A stretch of 64,000 nt of DNA from Viscum album (taxonomy: Eukaryota > Streptophyta > Magnoliopsida > Santalales > Viscaceae): contig OY728131.1 in assembly GCA_963277665.1 (NCBI GenBank), forward strand, positions 1,390,130,688-1,390,194,687. Direction: 5' to 3'. The notes beneath the pieces are model-generated. The model was not told the DNA's origin and made no database searches. It saw only the letters and a list, made by a program, of their open reading frames with translations. The position numbers were made by a program, and so were the translations under genes. Each line of letters begins with the position of its first letter. Within the stretch, counting starts at the first letter, position 1. This document shows, one piece after another, positions 22,699-36,705 of the stretch.

Positions 22699-25600
22699 TG
22701 TAACAACATCTAGAATATGGATCAAGTCAGAAATATCAGGCTATCAATGTGTTTAGAATGTAGGTTTTAGTATAGACATGACATAAACATTGTCATTGTG
22801 GGGATTTGGGGAAAAGTTATCACCAGAGCTGGAAGGAATAAAATAATTATTTTAATTATTTTATATCATTTTCATCGATGAAGTGATTGGACTGTTTATA
22901 TTTATAAATATATGGAGAATCACAGGGTTAGCAGAAAATCTGTGTATCCATCGTAATGTCATTGAAGAAAGCAATAGAGGATCCATCTCATATGAATTGT
23001 GACTATATCATTAATAGACTATCGATGATCAATAAAATCGAAGGATCTCACCAATTACTATAACACCATATCATTATTCGATGGTGATTGATCTGAATAT
23101 TGGTTGGAAATTTATTTTGATTATATTCCATCCCTATTCATAGGTTCCAGGTTGAAGGGGAATCAATCGGCCAATGTATTTATTCACAGTGCCATCATCT
23201 TGTGAGACAAGATTATATATGGGGATCTTTTTGAGATAATTACATTATGAATTTATTCTTTTTTATTCAAATGGATATGGATAGAGGCCAACATAAATAT
23301 TGGAAAAGGTTCATTAATCATATTTTTGGTTATACATTTATCCCTATTCTCTCACAAATTTACTCATGTTTTAGGGTTAAGAAGTCACTTGTGTTTTAGC
23401 TTAGGTTTTTTAATCCACAACGATCTAAGAGGAAACATACATTCAAGTAAATTCTATGGACAATTACTGGCTATCAAGTGGAATACGTTGGGTATATATT
23501 AGATAGTTTTATGTGAAGATTAAGATTTTTAAGTGAATTAAATTTAAAATAATGATTTGATCATAGCTTATCATTTGGGGAAGATTGGATGCATTCCTTC
23601 TTCAACTATTTAAATTTTGTATATTTGTGATGGGTTCATTTAAAAATATCAACAAACTTCATCACATACTATTTTAATATGTAAAAACCATACTAATCAC
23701 TTATACACTTGGAGGATCATGGCTTTGACCACTTCTTGTTAAATGTTCGTTTTATCACTTGATGTGTGTGACCTTAAATTCAACAAGGACGAAGGTGTTT
23801 AAATATTGTCAAATGAAATTCTCAAATTAATGAAGTTATTAGTCATTAATAGAGTGAGAAATAACATCCAATCTATCACCTTCCACTCCCTTGGATAAAT
23901 AAATAATAGGATTATCCATCCATTGGTGCTATGATTTTTATGGAATTAGTAAGTAGACTCGTGTGGGAGGAATTGGACAAGTAAAAAATACAATAAAAAA
24001 TGATCACTCCACCGTTTTGTGAATAATTTCAAAAGGTTTGGTGTGAATAATTTCACACATTGAGGAAAATTAATCTATGTGATATGGATGAGAAAAAAAT
24101 ATTATATATTAAGAAACTTTATTAATAAACTAAGATGAATTAGAACATATATTTGAAAGAAAAACATAAGACAACAAAATTGTAGCATAACATTACAACG
24201 AATGATAGAACACAAGATCCATAAATACAACAACACCACTTCTATAAAAAGGAATTTTTTGTAGCCTTAGGTCCAGAATCCAATAGTTAATGTCATCCCA
24301 TTTGATTATGGTAGGCTTAGGGAGGTGGAATGTATGTGGAACTTATACTTTTCCACTTTTGACAGGAAGTGGAAGCCATATTGAATCTATTGAATAGAAG
24401 AGTCAAAAGGACCATATAAATGGCCAAATTAGATTGGTCTGTAAGTGAATAAAATGTATTTTTATATATATCATACCCTCCTATCAAATATATGACCAAA
24501 TGTTGTTTTGGTTTGCATGATATTATCGAAATTGTTGGATATTTTCTTGGGTCATAGAATCTGGACTAGAATTTTATCTATACCATGGGACTTTAGTAAC
24601 TCCCTTAAAACATACTGATTTACTCTTTTAACAATTATATTAAATGTTTAAAAAAATTTCTTCTATTATTATATAAATTTTGATAACCATTGGGCTTGGC
24701 TCCTAGCGTTTACGGTCTCATTTTTGGGTTGTTGTCCAGTTTACTTTTCCCAGAATGTGTTACCATGAAAGAATATTTTGTTGTTCATCCAATGTGAATC
24801 TAATATTACTCGGAAATTATTAATTGGTCCAAATGTAATGAGAAACCTTTAAATTAAATAATAAAATAAAATCATGACCATTGGTTATTTTATATGGTGT
24901 TCAATAATGTACCATGTAATAGTGCATTTTAAAAAGGACTTAAAATCCTAATGTAAAGTGATGATCAAAGATTAAAAAGAACTAAAATCATGTTGATGAA
25001 TAATAAAACACATGTATATTTTATATATTAACAATTAATATTATCCTCATTTAGTTGATAATCAATCCCCCCATTCTTTTTTTACCACAAGCATTCTTTT
25101 TTTAACCCATGGATCAACATATCCTGAATAATTGATAATTATACAATCATTTATAAGAATAATGATACTATAATGTAGGTTTAGGATTATCATGGAAAGA
25201 TGGTGGTGTAATGATTGATGTGAAGGGGAATCTGGTAGTTTTTTACACCTAAATTTATGTTCATTGATGTGAAACAAAGACAGATGAACGATCCCATTTT
25301 CTAAATGCATTTGATGTCTGGAACATTTCATTCAATTATGGTGAGCCTCAGAATAATTTTTCGCTTTTTTATGTGGTGATATGATCAATGGATTGACTAT
25401 TAGTGGTTTAGGAACAAAAATGATTAACTATATCAATATTTCTAGGAAATTCTATACTACACTCTGTGATTGTTAGAGCCACAAATCCTATAGTTCCCTT
25501 AAAAAGGTAGTTAGGGTTTTATAGTAATTTATCAATCACATGGAATGTGTCCTTGTCACATGTCATGTGGTATCTCCCTAGTGAATGGGTATGTACCTCA

Positions 25601-26990
25601 GACGGTACACTGACATGGGTTATAGTACACTGGTTAGAGCAATTAATGTACTCCCCTACATTGACACATACAGGTCACAAGTACAAAGGCTAAGACAAGT
25701 ACTAGTATACGGGAATAGGTACATGGGCCAGGCTATATAATAGAACAAGTGTATAGTATATGGTAGACTACACTTCATGTAACTATAAATATACACATAA
25801 AATAGACAAAAGATGTTTACATGGGAAGGACCCAAGGTTATGTGAAAAAATGTGTGACCCCTTCTACACATTGTGTACATTATAAAAATGGATTTGGTTT
25901 CTCTTACACTATATCTCGGACATGTTTCATTAGGGTGAATTCCACATATCATTTCCCTAAATGTTATTATATAATTTCGTCATACAAGTAGGACAATAGT
26001 ATCATTAGAATGTATTATTCGATCAGTTCATTGGAATCCACCCATGAGGACCAATATGAGATACCACATTCATCTTCATATCCTGGGTGGAGTTATTGGT
26101 ATGGTCGTGACCAGCACTATGTGGGGGTCAATCATCTACATATTTAGTTGATATATATTTAGTTATTGGTATCACCCCATGTCCTTGGGTGTGATTCTTA
26201 TCTATGTATCATATATCCTCAAAATTTATCAAGCACTTTCTTATGGAGGAGGCGGATGAGAATTACCAATTCGATGGACGTTATTAATGTTATCAAACCC
26301 ATGAGTTTTTTCTCACATATGTCTACTTTGTGGAATATTCGAGATGTAATCCTAGGTTGGTATTATAGTTGTAACTTCTTTTAGATCATCTGTTTTTGTT
26401 TTGAATATCTGGATATTCATTTTATATGTGATGTGGATATAAAAACATGTAGAGATTCTTGTATTTTCGTCCATCATATGCTTTATTATTTCAGGTTTTC
26501 CTAATGGGTATTGTTTTACTCATCCCTAAAAATGTTTTACATATATAGGTTGTTTCTTGTGTGGTTGATCGATATTTTGATAGAGTCCTTGGTAGAATAA
26601 GACTATACAGTTATTAGTGAGATCAGACAAAATGAGATGTGTTCCTATGCTATCTAGAAAACATTCCCTTTACTTTTAGGTTGGTCTTGTTTTCAAACAT
26701 TTATGGTGGGCTTGTATTTAGAAATATTTACATCCCGTCCTATCACTCTCTGGGTATGGGGTATAGATATAGGAATTCATGATTGATTAGTTGTTTTTAT
26801 ATTAAATCATTATATAGACTACGAGATGTATGAGTGTTTGAATTTACATAGGCTAAGGCATGACATGTTAGCGATATACTTTTTGGTGCTATTCTCCATC
26901 CCCTAACCTATTTGAGGAAGGCTTTGTGAGTCACAACACGGGACCCATTATGATGGGTTCTCACATGTGGTGTGGCCACTATCAAGGCTA
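22699..26990 (+). repeat. F1 3' LTR
   Basis: Direct repeat of the F1 5' LTR pieces. It starts TGTAACAACATC at 22699 and ends near 26990, where the E0 LTR resumes. Divergence from the 5' copy is high, so F1 is old. It contains an extra block of about 1.8 kb, described separately. No polypurine tract is recognisable just upstream. Confidence 0.65.
23650..25425. other. Unassigned insertion in F1 3' LTR
   Basis: Present here but missing from the 5' LTR, where the flanking blocks adjoin around 2350-2420. The ends are not sharp, and no clear terminal repeats or target duplication were found. A short minus-strand frame (24317-24499) includes MASTSCQKWKSISSTYIPPP but resembles nothing I recognise. 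It could be a DNA transposon, a captured gene scrap, or an LTR block deleted from the other copy. Confidence 0.35.
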
Positions 26991-26999
26991 TAAATCATC

Positions 27000-27330
27000 A
27001 AAAGGATATCCCTATGTAGCTGAATAGTTGAAAAAGCATTCCTATATGGTGCTACTTAGTACTACAAAATGGTATAGCATGCCACAAAATCATGGAATGG
27101 TTTAATAAACCTTGATTAAGGTGTTTTCCACTTCACATAACCATAAGGTCTTCCACACAATCACTACATAGGTACTCTTAACCATGTGATCTAATAATGG
27201 AGTAGATAAACCCCCCCAAAAAATAAACTTCATCCTACAGCCTACAAAAAATCAAGACCATTGAAGAATATGATAATATAAGATCACTAATAAATACAAT
27301 TATAGAGATTTTTTGGGTTAGGGTGCAAAA
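27000..27330 (-). repeat. E0 left (3') LTR, proximal part
   Basis: Aligns with 32470-32764, the first 300 bases of the right E0 LTR: ACTACAAAATGGTATAGC near 27060 against ACTATCAAAATGGTTGTGC near 32508, and GGTTAGGGTGCAAAA at 27315-27330 against GGTTGGGGTGTTACA at 32750-32764. Together with 1-1385 it forms one LTR opened by F1. In element sense it starts TTTTGCACCC, decayed from TGTAACACCC. Confidence 0.65.
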
Positions 27331-29850
27331 ATGTTCCACAGCAAGAAACTTTATTCACCCCAAAGATCCTAATATTCTAGACTAATTAAAGCAAGAGGCA
27401 ATGAAAAAATTAAACTTAGGGAAAAAACCCCTACCACTAAAGGACCCAAACCCAGAACTCACTCTCACCCAAAACCCGAAACTCTAATATCCCAAAAAGG
27501 TGCTGGAAAATTAGTATAAAAATATTAAGGGACGCATATTTCAAAAAATATCCTCAAAAAAAGAAAAAAAATCCACCTCTATCATATACTACACCAAATA
27601 AACCACCATGGTTTTGTTCAGGATCTCCTTTGGAATATCTTAAATGACCCATTATCCCAGCCAACAAAAATATTATTATCGAGGTCCGACGTGGTGGGAT
27701 AAAAATAAAATGTGGGGATGATACTTTTGGTTCACAAAGATTACACACAAGAACTAACTACTATGATAACCATATCAATACCCCAATGGTGATATCACCA
27801 CAATGTTTTTTAGAACCTAATTTCTACTTCCCAAAAAAATCACAAAACCCCAAGAAACGTATATTAGTGGTGTGAAATCATTTCTTTTCAAGTAAATACA
27901 AACTAACTTAATATAATAGATCAAAAATTCCCATAGTGTGTCTCCATAAAATTTAAAAAACCAACTACCACAGACCAACCCCCAACCCAATGGGGCCCCA
28001 ATTATTGAGACTAAATTTAAACATGAGAACAAATTAAGATTCATACATTCCATAAATTTTAATCATCTCCAAATAGGAACAACCTAAAAACTAAAACCAT
28101 TATGAAATAATATTATCCATTTAAAATTAGTCATTAAATATTACAAACAAAAATTATCTCTAAATAAATGAGGCCACCGAAACCAACAGAACAATAAGAG
28201 TCAAAAAAAATAGACAACTATAGGAATGAAAAAATACATCATCTTACTCTCCTTTGATAGAGGCTACATGCTGGGTCAACATAAACCACACCTAATATCT
28301 ACATTACCATGTTAATATCTTCACTATGAGGATTATGGATATATTCTAGATTTATTGATGAATCTTCTACCCTTCAACTGGTAACTTAGGATCTTCAATG
28401 GAAATAAAATATTTTTATAGTGGGGCATACAATGTCTATTTAGTTGATCCAAGTGATCACACTAAACAAATAATATTTTGGATTCACAATACTAATGGGG
28501 AATTATTCTATTTTTCATCTAAAATGTGGATAAAAAACCAAGATATGTATGGTTTGGTCCAAAGTCAATAAAGGAACTGGATCCACTACTGAATCTAGAG
28601 TCCACGTAGAGTCTTCAATATGAATAATCAGAGGAACACTTATTCTGAATTTCTTCAATGACACTAACAACCACAGTTTTGAAAATTTCAAAACATTAAA
28701 TGATGAACAACACTAATTCCAAAAATAGACATTCCCCTAATCATGGAGGAAATAATCGTATAGTCTAACCGTATACTATTTAATAAGAACTTTCTAGGGT
28801 GTACTCAAAAACAAGAACCGTGAAGTCGAATCAAAATGAATCCAAGACCAAAATTCAACACATTAATCATAAACAATTACCCAACCTGAAATAACCATTA
28901 TGACATCATTTCTAGCATTTGAATACTAAGAGTCCATGAATGATGATTCAGAACAAGAAAATAAAATGTAACGTAATTTCCTACACACTTTCTAAAAAAT
29001 GAAATCCCCCTTTTTCCAAACCATTATTCAAAAAATAAAACAACTTAATTACCCACCATTTTCCTCAAGTACGAATCAATATATGTGAACATTTATAGAA
29101 ATACCAAGGTTAAATTCAATAAATTATTTCTTCCAAATAATATCATTCAACTTAAATCCCAAATTCCCAAAAAATTTTAACTCTCTCATTATCATGATAG
29201 CAACACAATTTATAATTCCCCAGCATCGTTCATTTCAAATTTCATAATGCATTTCAAAATACAAAAAAAATCCAAGTCCATTTCCAATTATATATATATA
29301 TAACTATTCAAAACCCCCAAATTATTTCCTAAACATCTTCAATGAATCCATTTGAAACCAAAAATTATGTTAAAGGAAATCCATTTCAATAAATATTTCT
29401 CATTTCAAAAACAATTTTGTCACTCCAATGACCATTTTCCTTTTTATAGACCCACAATCCATACAAAAACCAATCCAAAAACACCATTCGAGACAAATTT
29501 TCTGAAATAGGGAAGTTCTTGTCATCCATAACCAGGAAAAATGGATTATCATACCATGTGTTATGCATGCACCAACCACTAGAAGCATATTGAAACAAGA
29601 ATAAGTGCTACACATGGATTGTTGTTCCATGTAATCTCTCCATGTCACAACAGGTCACCTATAATATATTCCCCCAATATAGAAAATATCAGTGAACACA
29701 TCCAGAAAAAACATCATACACACAAAATAAAAAATAAATATTATAAACCCAACTACACATGGTGACTCGGGTCTCATCACATGTGGTGGTTATCAGGAAC
29801 CAACCCATATCCTACTATCTGAGGCACAACGATAATATCTCTGATCTACC
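27331..29850 (-). mobile_element. E0 internal region, no recognisable gag or pol
   Basis: Lies between the start of the left E0 LTR and the end of the right one, so it should be the E0 interior. On both strands I found only short frames (for example 29386-29648 and 27817-28053, minus) with no protease, RT, RNase H, integrase or zinc-knuckle motif. At 2.5 kb it is short for a complete element. Either E0 was non-autonomous, or its coding part was deleted or has decayed past recognition. Confidence 0.45.
29838..29850 (-). promoter_or_regulatory. E0 candidate primer binding site
   Basis: The minus strand reads GGTAGATCAGAGA directly after TAGGGTGTTG. The first resembles GGTATCAGAG with a two-base insertion, the second the GGGTGTTACA end expected to mirror the TGTAACACCC start. 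It sets the inner edge of the 5' LTR. Confidence 0.4.
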
Positions 29851-32764
29851 CAACACCCTAAATAATAAAGGGCCTCCTATTTTACAATTTTTTCATGAAC
29901 AAACCTTGTTCGACCCTAAACCAATCACCCATGATAGCCATTAATAAGGTCTAATGCGTGATTCCAATTACCCCTATGTATAAAACTACTGGGAATCATA
30001 AATGATAAATATATTGTCTATATTTTGGACCATGAAAAAATAAATAATAAATAAATTTAAAATGAACAATAAAAATATAAAATATAATTGGAAATAAAAA
30101 ACTATCTAAACTACATTGTTACCCTGTGGGTAATTACCACCCACTAATCTATAGTCACACCACAACGACCAAATCTGAGAGGGAAGTAGCACTATAATAG
30201 AATGAAAAATATAAAACTATAGGTGTGTGTATTAAAACTCATTGTGTATTTGTGAATAAAATATTTTATGTTCCATACATTTGAAAAGAAAAAATATTCT
30301 TTCATGTTTGAATATATGAAAAATAAAAATAAGGGTTTCCACTCATTAAAAAACAATTAACATGCTTCTATTTTTAATAAATAACCATTAACCTTATATT
30401 TCCAAACTAGTTTCCAAAAAATAAAAATTAATTTTAATAAATTCATTTAAAATAAAAAATTATTGTAATAGGTATTTTAATATGAAAATAAAATCACGTG
30501 ATTATCTTTATACAATCATTATAAAACTGAGGATATAAACTTATGTGAAAAAAGGTGTCGTTGCATCATGTAACAAAACTAATACAATATGAAACCTGAA
30601 AATAAAAAATATGAAATCATGGTAATTTCCTATAAATATCTAGAAATAATAAATAGATATATTCAATTTGTACTCACCATGTATTATATGGTATATTTAT
30701 ATAGTATATAACCAATAGGCTTATCTAAACTAGCCTCACCTATAGACCATCCTACATATCCTCTCAGAAAATCTAGAGGTACAAACCAATTTAATCATTG
30801 TCAATAAGCAACCATCACTTGACCCACTATATGACACTCAAGAATCACAAGATATTACTACATGGTGAATGAGAAGATCCTCACATGTGTGACATAAACC
30901 AATAACCCATAGATTTCACTATTCATGCCAATCCAAAACACTTACACTAATTATTAAATGACCATATCCTTAGAGGATCAACAAGTAGTGCTTTCCATCA
31001 CACATAGAACTTATCCATGTTCCAATGTGGAATAAATATTTAAGATTTCAAAACCACTATTGAAAACTAGTGTGGAAAATGTCATTCGTGATTGAAAGAT
31101 GCCCAATACGCCTTACAAGTCATTTTATTTTCAAATTACACTTCATTGTTCCATATAGGGCATGTTTTACATAAAAAATTTAATATAATATTTTTTCCAT
31201 CAAACACACTTCGCATGTTAGGATTCATTTAAAAAACTATTTTAATAATTTAGGATACTTCACATTAATGGAATGAATGTAAATAGGATAAGATTTTTTT
31301 TAAATAAATAAGAAATAAAATACAAGAGGATTTATCACTTTTTCCTAACATATATATATATACACCACATAAATGTAAAATAATGCTTTTAGAATTCTCC
31401 AAAAATAAAGGAATTCAACACAACAGCTCAGACAATGGGAACCTACCTCAACATGAATATAATGATGGTGAAATGGATTAGAACATCATGCATTTAATGA
31501 TTAGAAAATGAATCTTCTATTTAACACTACCACGCACTTGCATGTTGAAATACATACAACAACAACTAGCCCCTATGTACATATTCAAATGGCCGAATAT
31601 ATACTATGGGGCATTACATAGATGGTTATACCTTCATATGTGCCATTACTCTTACATGGATCTGAATTATAAATATATATATATAATCATACCTAGATAC
31701 TTTTAATATATTCATCTTGGAATGAATGAATATATATAAAGGGGGTACATATATACATATACATATACATATACATATATTCCTATATAATCATACATAT
31801 ATAAGTTGCTTTCGAATCTAGATTCTCGAAACCACTCTAAGGACAACAAATATGTACTAAAAAAATACAAGGAACCCAAAAATCAACCAAATACCCCAAA
31901 TAAAATTGTAACAATAAAAGGGTGGAAGAAACCAACCTCCAGTGATGGTGGGAAAATTGAAATGGTCAAATATACTTCACCTTTTGTGGTGAATGAAGAT
32001 ACAATTTCAAATAAGACCTGATAGACCCATTACAAGCCCCAACACCAGAAAAGAGAACCAAAATTTGGTTTACTCTTGACATAGGATATGGCCAAAATAA
32101 ACATGGTGATGAGGGTAAAGAAAACTCCAAATCAGCAAAGCAGGAGGGATCCATAGTTTTTAAATCATAAAAGAGACGAAAAACCCCCATGAAGTCTGAA
32201 GGGATCACTATGAAAAAGATGGATATGAGAGGGGATGGTGTACGTAGCCAGAGAGGAGGGAGAGGGGGAGGGATTCATGGTATAACATGGAGGAGGATTA
32301 TAACAATAAGTGGGATAAAATAATGAAATAAAATAAAATAAACTAACAACCAAATTTTTTTTCAGGGAAACCTGCACGGTTTGCACATAGTTTAACAAGT
32401 TCTGTGCCAACCATTGAAGGCCACTACATCATCCAGTCACCCTCACCATGTTATCCTTTTATATATGAATTGTTGATAAAATTGTGAAAAACCGTGAAAC
32501 CATGCACTATCAAAATGGTTGTGCCCACTGCATTATCTTTTCATGATTTAATAAATCATGCAAAATTCATATACAACATCACAGACCCACATAGGCACCC
32601 ACATGAGCACCGAACAATTAATCTAAATCATGCAGGGCTAGCCATGAAATATATAAATGAAAAACAAACAAACTTCATCCAAACAAATATAATAATTTAA
32701 TCCCAGTCACTGAATAATAAAATAATAAAACAATAATAGAGATGTGTCGGGTTGGGGTGTTACA
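29851..32764 (-). repeat. E0 right (5') LTR
   Basis: About 2.9 kb. In element sense it begins TGTAACACCCCAACCC at 32764. The first 1.6 kb aligns with the two pieces of the left LTR (27000-27330 and 1-1385); the rest has its partner outside the window. It includes a short CATATA microsatellite at 31745-31785. No protein is encoded. Confidence 0.6.
31745..31785. repeat. CATATA microsatellite
   Basis: Perfect or near-perfect CATATA units repeated about six times within the E0 LTR. The homologous place in the left copy (around 560) has only one or two units, so the array expanded after the LTRs separated. Confidence 0.8.
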
Positions 32765-33942
32765 TGTAGCCCTTTGGAAACCCTAAGAAACAAAAGTCGT
32801 GTGGGATGTTACCCAGGGAAGAAAACATTTTCATGATATTGAATAATTACCTAATCCAAATTTAATGGAGGAAGTGTGAAACAATGGCCAATGAAGTTAG
32901 AGACACACCATAAAATTCCATGACACGACCTCAAAATCCACACCGAAATAAGGAGGAAGAGGGATCCAATGTGGGTAGGTTGACTAGTTCACGCACATTC
33001 CAGAGAATGTGAAATCAATTACCCCCATTTTAATTTAATTAGGGGTATGAATGGTGATAAAACTCCATTTGAATGATATGCTTGGGTTTTCATACAATTC
33101 ACCAGCTGTACGGTTGGAACTCCCTATAACTTCTCCAAATCACATGATCTGATTTATCATTTTACCAAGACATGCGCCAATCATTCAATGGTCTCTACAA
33201 ACCATATGCAATGTTGTATGATTTCCCTTTACACTTATTTATAGGTTTATCTTAACCATGAGACATAATTATACACATTATAAAATGAAATAAAATTTAA
33301 TTGATGTTCTGGGTTCCGTAAATTTTTCCCAAAATAGTTGACGTCAAATTATACACATGCATTAAATCCTCCAAAACAACTAAAACCTACCCGGAATCTA
33401 TTAATTCCCACTTGAGAACCCAACATACCATCTATTAGTATTACATATCTAATAACATCACATAGAGGCATTTTTACTCTCAGAATTCTATATTAAATCT
33501 TATATTATAATTCGGTGTGTGTGGTAAATGAAAAAATAGAATTTATTTTAGAATATTCAACTCAAACTGAAACATTTAATTTTATGATCACTTATCACTC
33601 ATTCTATTACAATCATCCCCAAAATAATTGGTAATTTATATTTATTAAATGTATCACATTCTAATTTCTCTTTATAATATATTAACGGTATGAAATTGAA
33701 GGATCTATTTAATATGTGTGTTTTAAAAATTAATAAGATGCATAAAATTATAATTTTTAATTAGAACATATATTATTTATTATGATTTTAATTATTTAAT
33801 TTTTAATATATTTGTTATTTTATTTACAACACACACAAAATGTTATGGGGATAATTTTTCTGTTTTATTAATTATTTTTTTAAATAGTTCTATTAAAATA
33901 TCTATGTGTAATAATTTATAGGGGAAAGGCCAATTTTGTTTC
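32765..33942. other. Unassigned spacer between the two nests
   Basis: About 1.2 kb of AT-rich sequence. I see no open frame of note, repeat pair, tRNA or transposon domain here. It may be older flanking DNA into which E0 and G3 inserted. Confidence 0.4.
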
Positions 33943-34533
33943 TATAAATACCCGGAATTTCATTGTAAATTTTTTTTAAAAATAAATATGAATTTAAGTA
34001 GTCCGTGAAAATTTACAGTGTCTGATTATGAGGACCGGAATGCCCAGAAATAATTTATAAACATTATTTCGGTTACATTCAGTAAATGTACAAGATGTTT
34101 TTTATAACCGTTGAACCCGTGCTCAGAATTGAAATAAGAAAGCATCGTTGAACTCTCAGTGTTGGTATTAATTTAAAGCGACTTTCACCTCAATGAAAGT
34201 TGTTCGATATTGAAAGTTAGGTTTTAGGTTTTTCATGAAAAAATAAAATAAAAATAAAATTGTGTAACAATTTAATTTTAATTTGAAACACCCATGTGGA
34301 TGTTGGAAGGTGGGGACCACCAGAACTAAACCACACATTGAATGATAAGAGGTGGGGTCCACCGAAACTAAACCTCCCTTGTGTGGTTATGGTGGTGGGG
34401 ACCACCTTCCCTAAACCCCCAATTAAAATTTTAGAGGCACGGACCATTCGTCCCCTCTTAATGGGGAGAAACCTCCAAACTCCCCAATATTCCACCACTC
34501 CCATTAAATTGACCCTTTAGATTTGGCCAATTA
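33943..34533 (+). repeat. G3 5' LTR, first part
   Basis: Aligns with 61317-61900. It starts TATAAATACCCGG where the 3' copy has TGTAATGACCCAG. Three units of GGTGGGGACCACC and following ACTAAACC lie near 34309, 34351 and 34394 at about 43-base spacing, matched near 61679-61785. Its last five bases, AATTA, are the target duplication of D2. Confidence 0.82.
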
Positions 34534-36117
34534 TATAACACTCCAAGCATCCATGGTACACTTCTCTTTGAATAATACAATATCATGTGTTGTAAAGAAC
34601 TTCGAGTTCTAACACACACCATAACCAATCAAACTAGCCATTATGAATAGTAATACCAAGTTTTTAAAACTTTATAAACTTTATTTTTCAAAATAGACTT
34701 AATTTTTTTATTAATAATATTGAAAATAGCCTAGGGTAAATTTTTGGTATTTTTCTGAAAACTTCTAATTTTTAGTGAATAGTGAAAAATACTAACCATT
34801 GATTAAAAACAACTTTTTTAATCCAAAAAATTTATAGTGATAAACTATACTATTGGGTGGTTTTAAAGTATAGTTAGAATATATTTTCACCATTTAATCC
34901 AATTTTTGTCATTGGACGTAATTTTTGATTTAAACTAGAAATAAACAAGTGTCAATCTTTTGATAGTTATTATTTAATAAAAAACCGCTTTTTGTTTTGA
35001 CAATAGAAATTAATTTTAAATTAATTTCCGCCACTTATGTGTTTTGAATTTAGAAAAATAAATTATGTATTAGAATCAGGGGGTCTAAATTTTATAAATA
35101 GGTAACTTTTATTGTTAGACATTTTGAATAATTTATTTCGGTAAATATTTTATTAACCATGGATAAAGTGTAAATCCGGTAAATAAGGGTAAACAATAAT
35201 ATTATAACAATATTTTATTACACTAACACGTTTCATAATCCAATTTTTTGATACATGTCCGACCATGGGAATCTTTGGGTCGATTTTGGGACCCCATGGA
35301 ATCACTTGTAAGTGATAATGACACTTTATATTAATTATGTTAAAGTAAATACAAAAATGACATACGCATATATCTTTTAGCAAAACAATATTTTACATAT
35401 GGTTATATATGATATATTTTAGACTATAAATATTCAGTATAAAGATAAAAATATTTCCTACATAATGGTATTTTATTTATAATTTTTAAGCATTGAATAA
35501 ATTAATTTATTGATGACACATTGATGATGTAGTATTTTCCTTATTAACGAAATAATCAAATAATTTTTATTATAAATGTAAAAATAAATGTAATTTTGAA
35601 TTTTTGATGCCATACACGAATTTTATTGGTTAATTTGACATTTTAGGATTTATTAAATGAATTTGGTTCGAATTAATAATGTTGATAAGACTTTAAAAGA
35701 AATCAATTATTAAATGGTGTCAAAATTGACATAAAGTAGTTTCTAAAACAAATATAATATTATTAATTGATATAATATTTCAAGAAATCTATGGTTCGGC
35801 CAAAGGACTTATATGATGATAGGTATGTCATTAATGAACCACTTGGTGCTTTCTTAGAGGCTTATAGTATGTTTATGAACCAAATAATATAAAAATATAA
35901 AGAGACATGGTAAATGTCAAACTAATTAACTAATAGTTAAATCTAAAAGATAAGGTTAATATATTGACCCAAACCTGTCTAAAACCTATTGGTTCAGTAG
36001 ATTTCGAACCATACCCACCTTTTCCTTGAATTAAATCAGTTTGGTTCCATTATAAAGCGAATATAAATTTATTATAAAATAATAGTTTATGTTTTTCCTA
36101 AGGTACCCCTCACCCCT

Positions 36118-36128
36118 CTTATAAAAGG
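36118..36128 (+). promoter_or_regulatory. D2 5' LTR TATA box
   Basis: CTTATAAAAGG, followed by a C-rich stretch. The same word stands at the matching place in the other D2 LTR (55528) and both N LTRs (41537 and 47944), so it is the likely promoter. Transcription would start about 1.6 kb into the LTR. Confidence 0.7.
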
Positions 36129-36471
36129 GTACTCCCCCCTCTCTCTAATTCATACCTTCGTATCCTTTTGGATTGGCCAACCCAGGCCCAAATATCTTAT
36201 AAACTTCTCTCACATCATCCTAGAGACATGATTTTTGTCAGAAAGGCAACTTAAGGATACCTTTTGATCAAATCAAAAGGAAGAACTCGAAGAAGAGGTA
36301 ATAACCTCCCCACCCTCTTTCAAGTTATTTCCTTCTTACACTTCATCTTGCTATGTTATTTCCATTAATAAATAACAAACCCAGTATCTTATATATAAAT
36401 TTATGTTATTATAAATATTTACATCCACATTCATTATTTTATCCATCCTTTGATTGACATGTGACCATACT

Positions 36472-36705
36472 TGTGTACATACGATTTACCGTCTCCACGT
36501 CGTGGTGTAATTGTTATTCAATACATTATTATTTTTATGGGTATAATAATGAAGTGTAATTCATGTAAATACTAAATATATCATGGTAATGATTCTTTAT
36601 ATATGATATACCATTCAATTATATATTATTTTAATATCAATATAATGATATTGTCGCTCGTGCATATGTACGGATTACCATCTCCACGAATGCGGTGAGA
36701 TTCAT
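36472..36705. repeat. Phased CGTACG-type motif pair, D2 5' LTR
   Basis: TGTGTACATACGATTTACC at 36472 and TGCATATGTACGGATTACC at 36661, each followed by GTCTCCACG or ATCTCCACG. Spacing 189. These are decayed versions of the motif in N. Confidence 0.75.

Larger units (their letters stand above)
1386..26990 (+). mobile_element. F1: decayed Ty3/gypsy element, split by copia C1
   Basis: Two diverged direct copies of one LTR (about 1386-16195, interrupted, and about 22699-26990) flank a gag-pol relic read on the plus strand. The order RT, RNase H, integrase identifies Ty3/gypsy; the integrase tail resembles the Tekay/Del group. E0 LTR sequence resumes on the right (27000-27330) where the left piece stops, so F1 lies inside the E0 LTR. 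Three later insertions disrupt it: C1 in the 5' LTR, about 1.5 kb in the integrase, and about 1.8 kb in the 3' LTR. Every reading frame is full of stops. The outer limits are estimates; I could not find a clean target duplication. Confidence 0.75.
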
